A stretch of 64,000 nucleotides of DNA from CAYOYK01 sp964408185 (GTDB taxonomy: Bacteria; Bacillota; Clostridia; Christensenellales; Aristaeellaceae), in assembly GCA_964408185.1 (NCBI GenBank), contig CAYOYK010000006.1, positions 1-64,000 of the forward strand, in the 5' to 3' direction. The position numbers and the translations under genes were made by a program. Below, piece by piece: positions 8,614-17,537 of this stretch (the stretch's first letter is position 1; the number at the start of each line of letters is the position of its first letter). The notes beneath the pieces were generated by a model that was not told the DNA's origin, did not search any database, and worked only from the letters and a program-made list of their open reading frames with translations.

Positions 8614-9455
8614 ACAAGAAGAATTCGCCGGGCAAAATCGTCCTCAGCGTTTTGTTCGGCTTCATCAGCATTGCATACCTGATGCCCATTGTCTTGGTGT
8701 TTATGAACTCCCTCAAGGCCAACACCTCCATCAACACCTCGCCGTTTGCGCTGCCTACGGCGGAGACATTTATGGGCGTGCAGAACTACGTGACCGGCAT
8801 GGTCAGCGGCAACTATCCGTTTTACATGTCGGTTCTGTACAGCTTCACCATCACCATCCTGTCCGTGGTGCTGATTCTGGTGTGTACGTCCATGGCCGCG
8901 TGGTACATCTCCCGCGTGAACGACACCTTCTCCAAGATCGTGTACTACCTGTGCGTGTTCTCCATGGTCGTCCCCTTTCAGATGGTGATGCTCACGCTGT
9001 CCAATACGGCCCGTATCCTGAGCTTGGATACGCCGTTCACCATCCCGGTGATCTATTTGGGCTTTGGCGCGGGTCTGGCGGTGTTTATGTTCTCCGGCTT
9101 TGTGAAGGGCATGCCGCTGGAAATCGAGGAGGCGGCCGCCATCGACGGCTGCGGCCCGGTGCGCACGTTCTTTGGCGTAGTGATGCCCATGCTCAAGCCC
9201 ATCGTCATCTCCGTGGGCGTGCTGGAGCTGATGTGGGTGTGGAACGACTACCTGCTGCCGTACTACGTGCTGGATCGCACCAAGTACATGACCATCCCCA
9301 TTCACATTCAGTATTTGCAGGGCAGCTACGGCCATGTGGATCTGGGCGCGGTAATGGCGCTCATCATGGTCAGCATCGTTCCCATCGTGGTGTTCTACCT
9401 CAGCTGCCAAAAATACATTGTCAGCGGTGTGATGGCCGGCGCGGTAAAGGGCTGA
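8610..9455 (+). CDS. Sugar ABC importer permease, MalG/MsmG type
   Basis: A 281-residue second permease of the importer. It has about six membrane segments and an EAA loop EEAAAIDGCGPVRTFFGVVM (about residues 171-190). ATG 8610 overlaps the stop of the partner gene by 4 nt. The operon ends here at a strong terminator. No ATPase gene is present, so a shared MsmX-like ATPase encoded elsewhere must energise it. Confidence 0.93.
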   Translation: MNKKNSPGKIVLSVLFGFISIAYLMPIVLVFMNSLKANTSINTSPFALPTAETFMGVQNYVTGMVSGNYPFYMSVLYSFTITILSVVLILVCTSMAAWYISRVNDTFSKIVYYLCVFSMVVPFQMVMLTLSNTARILSLDTPFTIPVIYLGFGAGLAVFMFSGFVKGMPLEIEEAAAIDGCGPVRTFFGVVMPMLKPIVISVGVLELMWVWNDYLLPYYVLDRTKYMTIPIHIQYLQGSYGHVDLGAVMALIMVSIVPIVVFYLSCQKYIVSGVMAGAVKG

Positions 9456-9478
9456 TTCAACCCTCGCGCGGCAAAAGC

Positions 9479-9511
9479 AAGCCCGGCACGGAGTCAATCC
9501 GTGCCGGGCTT
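9479..9511. terminator. Bidirectional terminator between convergent operons
   Basis: AAGCCCGGCACGGA pairs perfectly with TCCGTGCCGGGCTT around a 5-nt loop. It lies between the importer operon and the long minus-strand block. Confidence 0.8.
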
Positions 9512-9547
9512 GCCTTTTGTAGCATGGGAGGGAAGGAGCGGCGAGGC

Positions 9548-10207
9548 TTACAGCTTGGGCAGAAGCGTCGCCACGGCAATTTGGGTTGCAAGCTCCTTGC
9601 GCAGCGGCGTAGCGCATGCCAGACGGCGATCTTGGATCGTCCGGCCGATATGCTGCCGCAGATCGTCTGCGTCCTGTCCGATAAAGCTTTGCATGCGGGA
9701 GAGGCCGCAATCGTAATACAGGCTGGCGCGCAGGCACCGTACCCCCGGCAGCCGCATCAGGTCGCACAGCCCAAGCAGCCGAGCGCTTTCCTCCGTCGGG
9801 ACGCAGTAACGCCGCGCAATCGCCGCCGTACCCGATGCTCGCGCGAGGGCAAGCAAATCCCGCGAGGATGTGACGCCGTCCGCAGCCAACGCGCCGCGCA
9901 GGGACGGGCTTACGCTGTCCAGCTCGGCAAGCATGCGGTTCCTGAAATCGTGCAGATGCAACAGCGCGCGCAGTAGGGCAGCCTGCTCCATCGACAGTCC
10001 CGCTTTGGCCGACAGCGTGGCGTCGTCCAGCGACAAGGCTTGATACTTGTCCGTAAGACCAGCCGCGAGCAGCGCTCTCACAAGCGCCTCCCGGCAGGGG
10101 ATCAGGGCGAAAAACCGCGGGAGCGTCGTATCCTTGGTTAGCAAAAGCGGCAGCTTCGCAAGCGGGAACCCGTCCAGCTCTCGCACGTCCAATGTGATGT
10201 CAGCCAT
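9548..10207 (-). CDS. Unknown protein with a possible C-terminal helix-hairpin-helix (DUF4332-like) region
   Basis: A 219-residue soluble protein with no signal or membrane segment, rich in Leu, Ala and Arg. The C-terminal part (about residues 140-195: LCDLMRLPGVRCLRASLYYDCGL, then SFIGQDADDLRQHIG) resembles the repeated helix-hairpin-helix units of DUF4332 proteins. An earlier segment (DKYQALSLDDATLSAKAGLS) may be a second copy. These folds can bind nucleic acids; that is an inference and I do not recognise the gene. The start follows AAAGGA. It is the last gene of the minus-strand block. Confidence 0.7.
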   Translation of the reverse strand: MADITLDVRELDGFPLAKLPLLLTKDTTLPRFFALIPCREALVRALLAAGLTDKYQALSLDDATLSAKAGLSMEQAALLRALLHLHDFRNRMLAELDSVSPSLRGALAADGVTSSRDLLALARASGTAAIARRYCVPTEESARLLGLCDLMRLPGVRCLRASLYYDCGLSRMQSFIGQDADDLRQHIGRTIQDRRLACATPLRKELATQIAVATLLPKL

Positions 10208-10255
10208 CCTGCTTTCCTTTCGTGCGCATCTGCTTGGCAGCGTGGCGGCCGCGCG

Positions 10256-10324
10256 CGTCTGCCGGATACACGCCTGCCGGATACACGCCTGCCGGAAATG
10301 CGCCCGCCGAATACGCGCCCGCGT
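10256..10324. repeat. About five copies of a 15-bp tandem repeat
   Basis: The units at 10256, 10271, 10286 and 10301 run CGTCTGCCGGATACA, CGCCTGCCGGATACA, CGCCTGCCGGAAATG and CGCCCGCCGAATACG; a fifth is partial. The array abuts the stop codon of the NUDIX gene. The unit length equals that of the array at 5829 but the sequence differs. Confidence 0.8.
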
Positions 10325-10903
10325 TCACGAGCCGAACGCCCGCAGCTTGCGGTTGAGCTTCGCGTACACATGCTCGCGAAACCAAGGCTCCGTGGAGGCG
10401 CGCACGGCCTCGTCCAGCGCGAACCAAGCCACGGCGCTGTTCTCATCCGCCTTTACGGCAAGCGGCTCGGATTCGTCGGCCTCCAGCAGATAGGTCGCGT
10501 TCAGGTGGATGTGCGAGGACACATACTCTCCGCGCTTGATGTGCCCGTCCACGGTGAGCGATTCGAGCGAGAAGATTTCCTCCCACAGGGCGCGCACGCG
10601 GGTCAGGCCGCTTTCCTCCCGCGCCTCGCGGATGGCGACGCGCAGCAGGTCGCTGTCGCCGTCCGCGTGTCCGCCCAGCCACGACCATGAATCGTAGATC
10701 CTGTGGTACGCCATCAGCACGCGGCTGCGGTCGGCGTTGACCACCCAAGCGGAGGCGGTCATGTGAACCAGCGCGTTGCGCCGAGTCCACACGTCCGGCT
10801 CGGCCGACAGGCAGCGCAGGATCAGCCGCTGGTCCGCCGCCTCCTGCTCGTTGCAGGGCTGATAGCGCCGCGCCTGCGCAAGGAAGTCGTTCGATTCGGG
10901 CAT
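10325..10903 (-). CDS. NUDIX hydrolase
   Basis: A 192-residue hydrolase that cleaves a nucleoside-diphosphate-linked substrate; the substrate is unknown. The Nudix box begins GGHADGDSDLL and ends REAREESG (about residues 77-99). The REAREE metal-binding core is intact. The usual Glu of GX5E is Ser here, as far as I can align it. Members with GGHADGD are common in Clostridia. Start 10903 follows AAAGGAGAAGCTC. It lies between pyrimidine-nucleoside phosphorylase and the unknown HhH-like gene, consistent with a nucleotide theme. Confidence 0.9.
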   Translation of the reverse strand: MPESNDFLAQARRYQPCNEQEAADQRLILRCLSAEPDVWTRRNALVHMTASAWVVNADRSRVLMAYHRIYDSWSWLGGHADGDSDLLRVAIREAREESGLTRVRALWEEIFSLESLTVDGHIKRGEYVSSHIHLNATYLLEADESEPLAVKADENSAVAWFALDEAVRASTEPWFREHVYAKLNRKLRAFGS

Positions 10904-10948
10904 GAGCTTCTCCTTTGCTGTGAGAATGTCGATACGGCGCGTCGCGCG

Positions 10949-12274
10949 TTACAGCCGCGTCACGGTCTCGTCTGTGACGATGGCGTGGATCAGCGTGCTT
11001 GGCGGCACGGGCTGGTCGCCGATTTGCAGGATGTCGCCGATGTCCGCGGCCGCCACGTTGCCGCTGGCCGCGCCGCGCGCATACACGGTCGCAAGCGCCT
11101 CGCCCTGCTTCACCGGGTCGCCGATGCGCTTGTGCAAAATAAAGCCGACGCTCGGATCGATGGTATCCGTTTTCTGCTTGCGGCCTGCGCCCAAGTTCTG
11201 GGCCGCGTTGCCCAGACGCGTGGTATCCATGCTCGTCAGGTAGCCGGAGCGCGCGGCGGGTACCGGGCAGGTATACGGGGCCTGCGGCAGCTTGGTCACA
11301 TCGTCGCAAACGGAGGGATCGCCGCCCTGCGCGATGATCATCTCGCGCAGCGTGTCAAGCCCCATGCCGGCGTTCAGCGCGGTCTCCAGCAGCGTGCGCC
11401 CGCCCTGCGGGGTCTGCGTGCGGCCCGCGAGCATCAGCATATAGCTGCCCAGCGTCAGGCTGACCTCCTTCAGCGGCCCCTGCACGCGCCCGGAGAGCAC
11501 GTCGATGGCCTCCTTGACCTCAAGCGCGTTGCCCACGTGGCTGCCGAGGGGCTCGGCCATGTCGGTCACCAGCGCGATGACCTGACGGCCCGCGTCGGTG
11601 CCGATCCGCACCATCGCCTGCGCCAGCTCGATGGACGCGTCCAGCGTGTGCATGATGGCGCCCGAACCGGTTTTCACATCCAGCACGATGGCCTGCGCGC
11701 CGCTGGCCAGCTTTTTGCTCATGATGCTGCTGGCGATCAGCGGCAGGCTGTCCACGGTGGAGGTCACGTCTCGCAGCGCGTAAAAAACTTTGTCGGCGGG
11801 GGCCAAATCGGCGGTCTGCCCGATGACGGCGCAGCCAATGCGCTGCACCTGATCAATAAACCGATCGATCGTCAAATCGACGGTCATGCCGGGAATGCTC
11901 TCCAGCTTGTCCAGCGTGCCGCCGGTGTGGCCGAGGCCGCGCCCGCTCATTTTGGCGACGGGCACGCCGCAGGCGGCCACCAGCGGGGCCAGCACCAGCG
12001 TTGTGGTATCGCCGACGCCGCCGGTGGAGTGCTTATCGGTGGGCACGCCGTGCAGCATGGACAAATCCACCATATCGCCGGAATGCGCCATTGCCAGCGT
12101 GAGCTGGGACGTCTCGTCCCGATCCATCCCGTTGAGGCGAATGGCCATGAGCAGCGCGGTCAGCTGATAATCGGGGATGGAGCCCTTGGCCGCGCCGGTC
12201 ACAAAAAAGTGGATCTCCGCTTGGGTAAGCCTTTTGCCGAACTTTTTCTTCTCGATAATCTCAACAATGTTCAT
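10949..12274 (-). CDS. pdp: Pyrimidine-nucleoside (thymidine) phosphorylase
   Basis: A 441-residue cytoplasmic enzyme that phosphorolyses thymidine and/or uridine to the base and (deoxy)ribose-1-phosphate. The phosphate-binding signature SGRGLGHTGGTLDKLESI (about residues 109-126) and the KHSTGGVGD motif (about 81-89) are complete, followed by the C-terminal alpha/beta domain. Length is typical. ATG 12274 follows GGGGGA. A GC hairpin separates it from the upstream zinc-ribbon gene. Distinguishing Pdp from DeoA needs a phylogeny; Pdp is usual in Firmicutes. Confidence 0.93.
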   Translation of the reverse strand: MNIVEIIEKKKFGKRLTQAEIHFFVTGAAKGSIPDYQLTALLMAIRLNGMDRDETSQLTLAMAHSGDMVDLSMLHGVPTDKHSTGGVGDTTTLVLAPLVAACGVPVAKMSGRGLGHTGGTLDKLESIPGMTVDLTIDRFIDQVQRIGCAVIGQTADLAPADKVFYALRDVTSTVDSLPLIASSIMSKKLASGAQAIVLDVKTGSGAIMHTLDASIELAQAMVRIGTDAGRQVIALVTDMAEPLGSHVGNALEVKEAIDVLSGRVQGPLKEVSLTLGSYMLMLAGRTQTPQGGRTLLETALNAGMGLDTLREMIIAQGGDPSVCDDVTKLPQAPYTCPVPAARSGYLTSMDTTRLGNAAQNLGAGRKQKTDTIDPSVGFILHKRIGDPVKQGEALATVYARGAASGNVAAADIGDILQIGDQPVPPSTLIHAIVTDETVTRL

Positions 12275-12299
12275 AACGTATCCCCCGCAAAAATGTGTA

Positions 12300-12321
12300 A
12301 GAGCGCCGCCGCAGCGGCGCC
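12300..12321 (-). promoter_or_regulatory. GC hairpin between the zinc-ribbon gene and pdp
   Basis: On the minus strand GGCGCCGC, a short TGC-type loop and GCGGCGC lie in the 63-bp gap, followed a little later by CATTTTTGC. It may lower read-through into pdp. It is not a clean terminator. Confidence 0.4.
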
Positions 12322-12337
12322 CAAAGGAGACGGCCTG

Positions 12338-13045
12338 TTACAGTTGCACGATCATTCGTCCGCATGTCTCGCACTCGATGATCTTGCTGCCGGACTTGAT
12401 GTTGCGCAGCACCACCGAGGGCAGGCTCATGTTGCAGCCGCCGCACTGATCGTTAACCAGCTTGGCCATGGGCGGCATGATGTGCAGCTTGATGGCGTTG
12501 TATTTTTCCATCAGGGCCTGATCGATGCCCGCCGCCTTCTCCTGCGCCGCCTGACGCTTTTCGTCCAGCAGCTTCATCTGATCCTTTTTCTCCGCGTCGT
12601 AGGTGACCTTGAGCTTATCGTACTCGGCCTTCACCTTGGCGCACTTCACGCGGGTTTCCTTCTCCTGCCGCTCGCGGTCGGCCGCGTCCTTTTGAATTCG
12701 GCGCATCTCCTGCTCGTAGCTGGTGATGGTGCCCAGCAGCTTTTGCGCGTTCTGGCTGAGCTCGCGGGCGGTATCCAAGTCGGTGGGCGCATGATCGGCC
12801 AGACGGGTCTGCAGGGCCTTCAGCTGCTCCTCCTGCATTAAAATCGCGTCCTTAATCACATCCACGCGGTCGAGCATCTCGCTCACTTCTTCTTCCATCC
12901 GCTTCATGGCGTTTTGCTGCTCCACCAGAAAGTCGCGGTTCTTCACCAGCGTCAGACGGGTGGGGGAACGCTTCATGTCATTCTCCAGCGCGTCGGCTTC
13001 CATGTCGGCCTGCTGGTACTGCCAAAGCATTTCGATTTGTTCCAT
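12338..13045 (-). CDS. Coiled-coil protein with C4-type zinc ribbon
   Basis: A 235-residue protein. Residues of about 20-175 are heptad-rich and strongly charged, as expected of a long coiled coil. The C-terminus holds a zinc ribbon with the pairs CGGC (QCGGCN) and CETCGR, as in C4-type zinc-ribbon (CT398-like, zf-RING_7) proteins. This family commonly sits beside nif3 in Firmicutes; its biochemical role is not settled. The start is preceded by AAAGGAGGTGCCCC. It is 37 bp downstream of nif3. Confidence 0.9.
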   Translation of the reverse strand: MEQIEMLWQYQQADMEADALENDMKRSPTRLTLVKNRDFLVEQQNAMKRMEEEVSEMLDRVDVIKDAILMQEEQLKALQTRLADHAPTDLDTARELSQNAQKLLGTITSYEQEMRRIQKDAADRERQEKETRVKCAKVKAEYDKLKVTYDAEKKDQMKLLDEKRQAAQEKAAGIDQALMEKYNAIKLHIMPPMAKLVNDQCGGCNMSLPSVVLRNIKSGSKIIECETCGRMIVQL

Positions 13046-13082
13046 GGGGCACCTCCTTTGGTTGATGGGGAAACGCCTGCTG

Positions 13083-13856
13083 TCAGGCTGTCGTCATGCC
13101 CGAATCGGGCGATATGTCATGCAGGATGGCGCGGATTCCGTCGCTTTGCGCCAGCTCTGCCTGAAAGCGCCGATAGAGCGCCCGCACGCCGGGCTGCTCG
13201 GTGTGATAATGCCCCGCCTCAAGCACCACCAGTCCGCGCTGGATTGCGTCGAGCGCCTGATGGTGGTGGATCTCGCCGGTCAGGTAGGCCTGCGCGCCAA
13301 GCGGGATCACCGACTCGTAGCCCTCGCCAAAAGCGCCGGGGCCTACCCCTACGCGGCGGATGGGCTCGTCTGTGCGGCCATAAACGCGCGGCGCGATATG
13401 CAGCGCCTGCTCCACCCGGTCGGCAAGCGCCTGCAGGGACAGAGGCTTGTCCAGCAGGCCGACGCGCGCGTAGCGGTCGAAATTGGGCACGAGATCGCTC
13501 AGGCCGATCGCCCGCGCGAGGCTCTCGGCCATGCCGCCGGGTGCCTGATCCATGTTGGTGTGCGCCGCGATCAGGTGCATGTTTTGGCGGGCCAGCTCGC
13601 AGAGCAAGCGCCCTTCGGGGCTGGAATAGTCTATGCGCTTGACGCCGTGAAAAAGAACCGGGTGGTGGCTGACAATCAGGTTGCAGCCGTTCCGCGCGGC
13701 GGCTTGCGCCGCCTCGGCAGTCGCATCCAAGCAGAACAGCGCGCCGCTCACCTGCGCGGAGGCGTCGCCCACCAGCAGCCCCACGTTGTCAAAGCCGATG
13801 GCGGTCTCAAAGGGTGCAAAGGAATCCAGCCAATCCAGCACGGCTTGTACGGTCAA
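13083..13856 (-). CDS. Nif3-like dinuclear metal-centre protein
   Basis: A 257-residue YqfO/YbgI family protein with the metal-ligand motifs SHHPVLFHG (about residues 63-71) and GHYHTE near the C-terminus. It lacks the inserted PII-like domain of the longer Bacillus YqfO, so it is the short form. The start is TTG 13856 with GGGAGG seven bases upstream; no ATG alternative preserves the N-terminal motif. It lies between trmK and the zinc-ribbon gene as in many Firmicutes. Cellular function is uncertain despite wide conservation. Confidence 0.9.
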   Translation of the reverse strand: MTVQAVLDWLDSFAPFETAIGFDNVGLLVGDASAQVSGALFCLDATAEAAQAAARNGCNLIVSHHPVLFHGVKRIDYSSPEGRLLCELARQNMHLIAAHTNMDQAPGGMAESLARAIGLSDLVPNFDRYARVGLLDKPLSLQALADRVEQALHIAPRVYGRTDEPIRRVGVGPGAFGEGYESVIPLGAQAYLTGEIHHHQALDAIQRGLVVLEAGHYHTEQPGVRALYRRFQAELAQSDGIRAILHDISPDSGMTTA

Positions 13857-13880
13857 ATCGATTCCTCCCTTTCTCGGCCG

Positions 13881-14597
13881 CTAGGGCAGACGAGCCAAAT
13901 ACTCGCTCACATAAGCGAGCTGCCGCTTATTGCGGCGGTACAGGTCGGAGCCTTGCGCCTCGGCGCTCCGGCAAACCCCTTCAAAGTACGCTTGCAGGTT
14001 TCCCTCCAGACGTGCGGCCCACGCGCGCGCGAGCGGCGGGGGAGAGGTGAGGAGGCACGGGCCGAGCAGCAGCTCCTCCTCGGTGTAGCGCACAGGCTCC
14101 GGCGATGGCTCCGCGCGCAGGAGCACGTACAGGTAGCGGCCCTCCTGCGCTATGGCTTCGTCTGTAATGCGGTAGCCGATGGCGGCCGCCTGCGCACGCA
14201 CCATAGGAACCTCCGTGTGAGGGCCCAACACAAGCGTTGCACCCTCCAGCCGGGCCAGCCCGCGGGCCAGAATGCCCGCGATGGTATCGCCGCCCATGCC
14301 GAGGATGCAAAACGCCTGTACGGCGGGGGAGTCCAGTTGATCCAGCGCGTCCAGCCCGTCCGCTACGGCAAATGTGCAGCGGTCATCCAGCCCAAGGGAA
14401 TGCAGGCGACGCTTGGCCTTATCCAGCGCGAGGGCGCTCACGTCGCTTACCAGCATGCGCTCGCAGCGGTTCCGGCCCAGCAGCAGCGCGCTCAGCCGCC
14501 CATGATCCGCCCCGATATCCGCCGCCAGCTTACACGGGGGCGTCAGCGCCAGCGCCGCTTGCAATCGGGCGTCCGGCTGCGGCAGGCGAGGGCTCAA
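13881..14597 (-). CDS. trmK: tRNA (adenine22-N1)-methyltransferase
   Basis: A 238-residue S-adenosylmethionine-dependent enzyme that methylates A22 in the tRNA D-arm. The SAM-binding motif DIGADHGRLS (about residues 27-36) and the GMGGDTIAGIL motif are present. It uses TTG 14597, which overlaps the sigA stop as TTGA, so translation is probably coupled. The position directly after sigA matches Bacillus and Clostridium gene order. Confidence 0.92.
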   Translation of the reverse strand: MSPRLPQPDARLQAALALTPPCKLAADIGADHGRLSALLLGRNRCERMLVSDVSALALDKAKRRLHSLGLDDRCTFAVADGLDALDQLDSPAVQAFCILGMGGDTIAGILARGLARLEGATLVLGPHTEVPMVRAQAAAIGYRITDEAIAQEGRYLYVLLRAEPSPEPVRYTEEELLLGPCLLTSPPPLARAWAARLEGNLQAYFEGVCRSAEAQGSDLYRRNKRQLAYVSEYLARLP

Positions 14598-15676
14598 TCG
14601 AGGTAGTCGCGCAGCTTCTTGCTGCGGCTGGGGTGGCGCAGCTTGCGCAGCGCCTTGGCCTCGATTTGCCGGATGCGCTCGCGCGTCACCTTGAACACGC
14701 GGCCGACCTCCTCCAGCGTGCGCTGATGGCCGTCATCCAGCCCAAAGCGCAGGCGGAGCACCTTTTCCTCGCGGGGGGTGAGGGTATCCAGCACGTCGAG
14801 CAGCTGCTCCTTCATCAGGGTGAAGCTGGCAGCCTCGGCGGGAGCGGGCGCGTCGTCATCGGGGATAAAGTCGCCCAGATGGCTGTCCTCCTCCTCGCCG
14901 ATGGGGGTCTCCAGCGAGACGGGCTCCTGCGCGATCTTGATGATCTCGCGCACCTTGTTCTCGCTGATGTTCATCACCTTGGCAATCTCGTCGGGGGTGG
15001 GCTCGCGGCCGTACTCCTGCAAAAGCTGGCGGGAGACGCGGATGAGCTTGTTGATGGTCTCCACCATGTGCACGGGAATGCGAATGGTGCGGGCTTGGTC
15101 CGCAATGGCGCGGGTGATGGCCTGCCGGATCCACCAAGTGGCATAGGTGGAGAACTTGTAGCCCTTGCGGTAATCAAACTTATCCACGGCCTTGATGAGG
15201 CCAAGGTTCCCCTCCTGAATCAGATCGAGGAACAGCATGCCGCGGCCCACATAACGCTTGGCGATGGAGACGACCAGCCGCAGATTGGCCTCGGTGAGCT
15301 TCTGCTTGGCTTCCTCGTCGCCCTGCTCCATGCGCTTGGCGATATCCACCTCTTCCTCGGCGGAAAGCAGCGGCACCTTGCCGATCTCCTTTAGGTACAT
15401 CCGCACAGGGTCGTCCACGGAGATTCCGTCCGGCACGCTCAGGTCGATCTTTTCCGGCTCGATGAGCTCCTCAGGCGGCGTGGGGTCAAGCTCGTTGACC
15501 ACATCGACGCCCATGCTCTCCAGCGTTTCAAAGATCTTGCCCATCTGGTCGGCGTCGATTTCCATTTCCATCACCTGATTGGCGACCTCGTCCTTGGTGA
15601 TGGTGCCCTTGGTTTTGGCGTCCTCGTATAGCTCGTTGAGTTTCAGTTTGACCGCCTCGGGCGTATTGCTGCTCAA
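14594..15676 (-). CDS. sigA: Primary RNA polymerase sigma factor (sigma-A/RpoD)
   Basis: A 360-residue housekeeping sigma factor. It has a short region 1.1, region 1.2 (DDPVRMYLKEIG), region 2 with LIQEGNLGLIKAVDKFDY and the -10 reading YATWWIRQAI, region 3, and region 4.2 with the -35 reading helix (TRERIRQIEAKALRKLR). The TTG start at 15676 has AAAGGAG nine bases upstream. The gene lies between dnaG and trmK. The promoters in this window fit TTGACA-17-TATAAT, as expected for this factor. Confidence 0.97.
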   Translation of the reverse strand: MSSNTPEAVKLKLNELYEDAKTKGTITKDEVANQVMEMEIDADQMGKIFETLESMGVDVVNELDPTPPEELIEPEKIDLSVPDGISVDDPVRMYLKEIGKVPLLSAEEEVDIAKRMEQGDEEAKQKLTEANLRLVVSIAKRYVGRGMLFLDLIQEGNLGLIKAVDKFDYRKGYKFSTYATWWIRQAITRAIADQARTIRIPVHMVETINKLIRVSRQLLQEYGREPTPDEIAKVMNISENKVREIIKIAQEPVSLETPIGEEEDSHLGDFIPDDDAPAPAEAASFTLMKEQLLDVLDTLTPREEKVLRLRFGLDDGHQRTLEEVGRVFKVTRERIRQIEAKALRKLRHPSRSKKLRDYLD

Positions 15677-15716
15677 CTTGGATCACTCCTTTGGTCGTTG
15701 GGGGGAAAAAGGCAGT

Positions 15717-17462
15717 TCAGTGCAATTCCATCAGCTGCTTGGTCAGCGCGTAAGCGCGTTGGTTAGCGATCGTCTGCTCCTCCGGGGGTAAATGGGGGAG
15801 ACTTTTTTGCAGGGCGTCCAGTTCGGCCTCCAGCCGGGATTGGCGCGTGCGCAGGAGGCTTTGCTCCGCCATGGCCATGAGCACCGTGTCCTCCTCGTCC
15901 GTGTTGATGGCGAGGATCTTGCTGAGCGTCGCGCGGCTTTGCGGCTCTGTTTCCGCTTCGAGGATCGCCGCCGGGCTTTCCCCTGCCAGCATCCGCTCGC
16001 ACAGCGCGCGCAGGGCCGGATCGGCGAAGGCTTCCGGCTTGACCGTCCCCTCCGGGAGCCGCCCGGTGGCCAACACCGCCAGCAGGGTGCAGGCGTCCAT
16101 ATCCAGCGCCGACGCCTCGCGGGCAGTTTGCCTAAATCCTTCCCGCTTTTCGGCGATCGTATGCTGTTTGGCAGGCGTCACACCGATTTGCTCTTGCAGC
16201 ACGTCGGCGGAAATGCCGGTTTCCAGCGCCAGCCGCTTGACGTAGCGGTCCAGCTCCACCGGCTCGCGGATGGCCTTGAGGATTCCGGCGCAGGCCTTGG
16301 CATAGCTGATGCGCCCGTCCTCGGTGGACATATCGCAGCCGTCCTTTTGGCGAAGCATGCGATAGGCCGTGCCCGCCATGGGCTCAAGGGCCTCGAAGGC
16401 CTCTACGCCGTGCTCGCGGACGTACTCGTCCGGGTCTTGCCCACCGGGCAGATCGAGAACCTGCGCGGGGATGCTTTCAGCCTCCAAGATGTCCAGCGCA
16501 CGAAGAATGGCGTGCTGTCCGGCGCTATCGCCGTCATAGCAGACGTGAACCTCCGGGGCGTAGCGATGGAGCAGCCGCGCCTGCTCCGGGGTGAGCGCGG
16601 TGCCCAGCGTGGCGGCCATGCCTGTAACGCCAAACTGGCTCAGAGCCACCACATCCATGTAGCCCTCCACCAGCAGCACGCGCTTGAGGTTTTTGGCCTT
16701 GCGCAGCAGGTTGGCCGCGTACACGTTGTACCGCTTGTTGAAGGCCGGGGTATCGGACGTGTTGAGGTACTTGGGCATTTGCTGGCCCATGGCGCGACCG
16801 CCGAAGCCGAGCACCTGACCGTATGCGTCGATGATGGGAAACATGGCCCGGTCGCGGAACATATCAAACACGCGGCCGCTGCGGTTGAGCACAAGCCCTG
16901 CGGCGATGAGCTCCTCCTGCGTAAAGCCTTGGGCTTGCAGCTCCTTGCCGACGTTCAGCCCGCCGGAGGCCGCGCCGATGCCAAAGCGGCGAATCACCGC
17001 ATCGCTGAGTCCGCGCTGCTGCAGGTAAGCGAGGATGGGCTGTCCGCCCTCCGTCCATAGCTGCTGATGATACAATCGCGCGGCGGCCTGATTGGCCAGA
17101 TGGATGCGCTCCTTGAGCGTGCGTCGCTGCTCGTAGCCGGGGTCGTGCCGCATCTCCGGAAGGGGCATGTGAAGCTGGTCGGCGAGGAACGCCACGGCCT
17201 CCTGAAAGCTGAGGCGCTCGATCTCCATAACAAACTGGATCACGCTGCCTCCGGCCTTGCAGCCGAAGCAGTAATAGAGCTGCTTTTGCTCGTCCACTGA
17301 AAAAGAAGGGGTCTTTTCGTTGTGAAACGGGCACAGACCTGTATATCTATGCCCGTTCTTCTTCAGCGGTACGTAGGACGATACGATCTTTACGATGTCC
17401 GCCCTTGCGCGAAGCTCGTCCAACCATGCGGAAGGGTAACTACCGGCCATTTGCTTCACCAC
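15717..17462 (-). CDS. dnaG: DNA primase
   Basis: A 581-residue primase that makes RNA primers at the replication fork. It has an N-terminal CHC2 zinc finger (CPFHNEKTPSF, later CFGCKAGG, about residues 44-73), the core with FGGRAMG, and a Toprim domain (VEGYMDVV, then DGDSAG, about 270-340). The C-terminal DnaB-interacting part is divergent as usual. The start is uncertain: GTG 17462 and GTG 17459 have no clear ribosome site, and ATG 17450 (MAGSYP) is an alternative. It is about 40 bp upstream of sigA in a macromolecular-synthesis arrangement. Confidence 0.96.
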   Translation of the reverse strand: MVKQMAGSYPSAWLDELRARADIVKIVSSYVPLKKNGHRYTGLCPFHNEKTPSFSVDEQKQLYYCFGCKAGGSVIQFVMEIERLSFQEAVAFLADQLHMPLPEMRHDPGYEQRRTLKERIHLANQAAARLYHQQLWTEGGQPILAYLQQRGLSDAVIRRFGIGAASGGLNVGKELQAQGFTQEELIAAGLVLNRSGRVFDMFRDRAMFPIIDAYGQVLGFGGRAMGQQMPKYLNTSDTPAFNKRYNVYAANLLRKAKNLKRVLLVEGYMDVVALSQFGVTGMAATLGTALTPEQARLLHRYAPEVHVCYDGDSAGQHAILRALDILEAESIPAQVLDLPGGQDPDEYVREHGVEAFEALEPMAGTAYRMLRQKDGCDMSTEDGRISYAKACAGILKAIREPVELDRYVKRLALETGISADVLQEQIGVTPAKQHTIAEKREGFRQTAREASALDMDACTLLAVLATGRLPEGTVKPEAFADPALRALCERMLAGESPAAILEAETEPQSRATLSKILAINTDEEDTVLMAMAEQSLLRTRQSRLEAELDALQKSLPHLPPEEQTIANQRAYALTKQLMELH

Positions 17463-17537
17463 ACACTAATCATTCGCCGCTGCTGTATTCATTCCTGCCA
17501 AGAAGGCGAACATTTTTCGACAGGCTTCGCGCGAGCC

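Noticed and set aside
5829..10324. Short regular repeats considered as CRISPR arrays
   Set aside because: Units are contiguous 15-bp copies without spacers, and there are no cas genes.
10703..12841. 712-residue plus-strand ORF
   Set aside because: It runs antisense across the NUDIX, pdp and zinc-ribbon genes; composition is typical of a shadow ORF.
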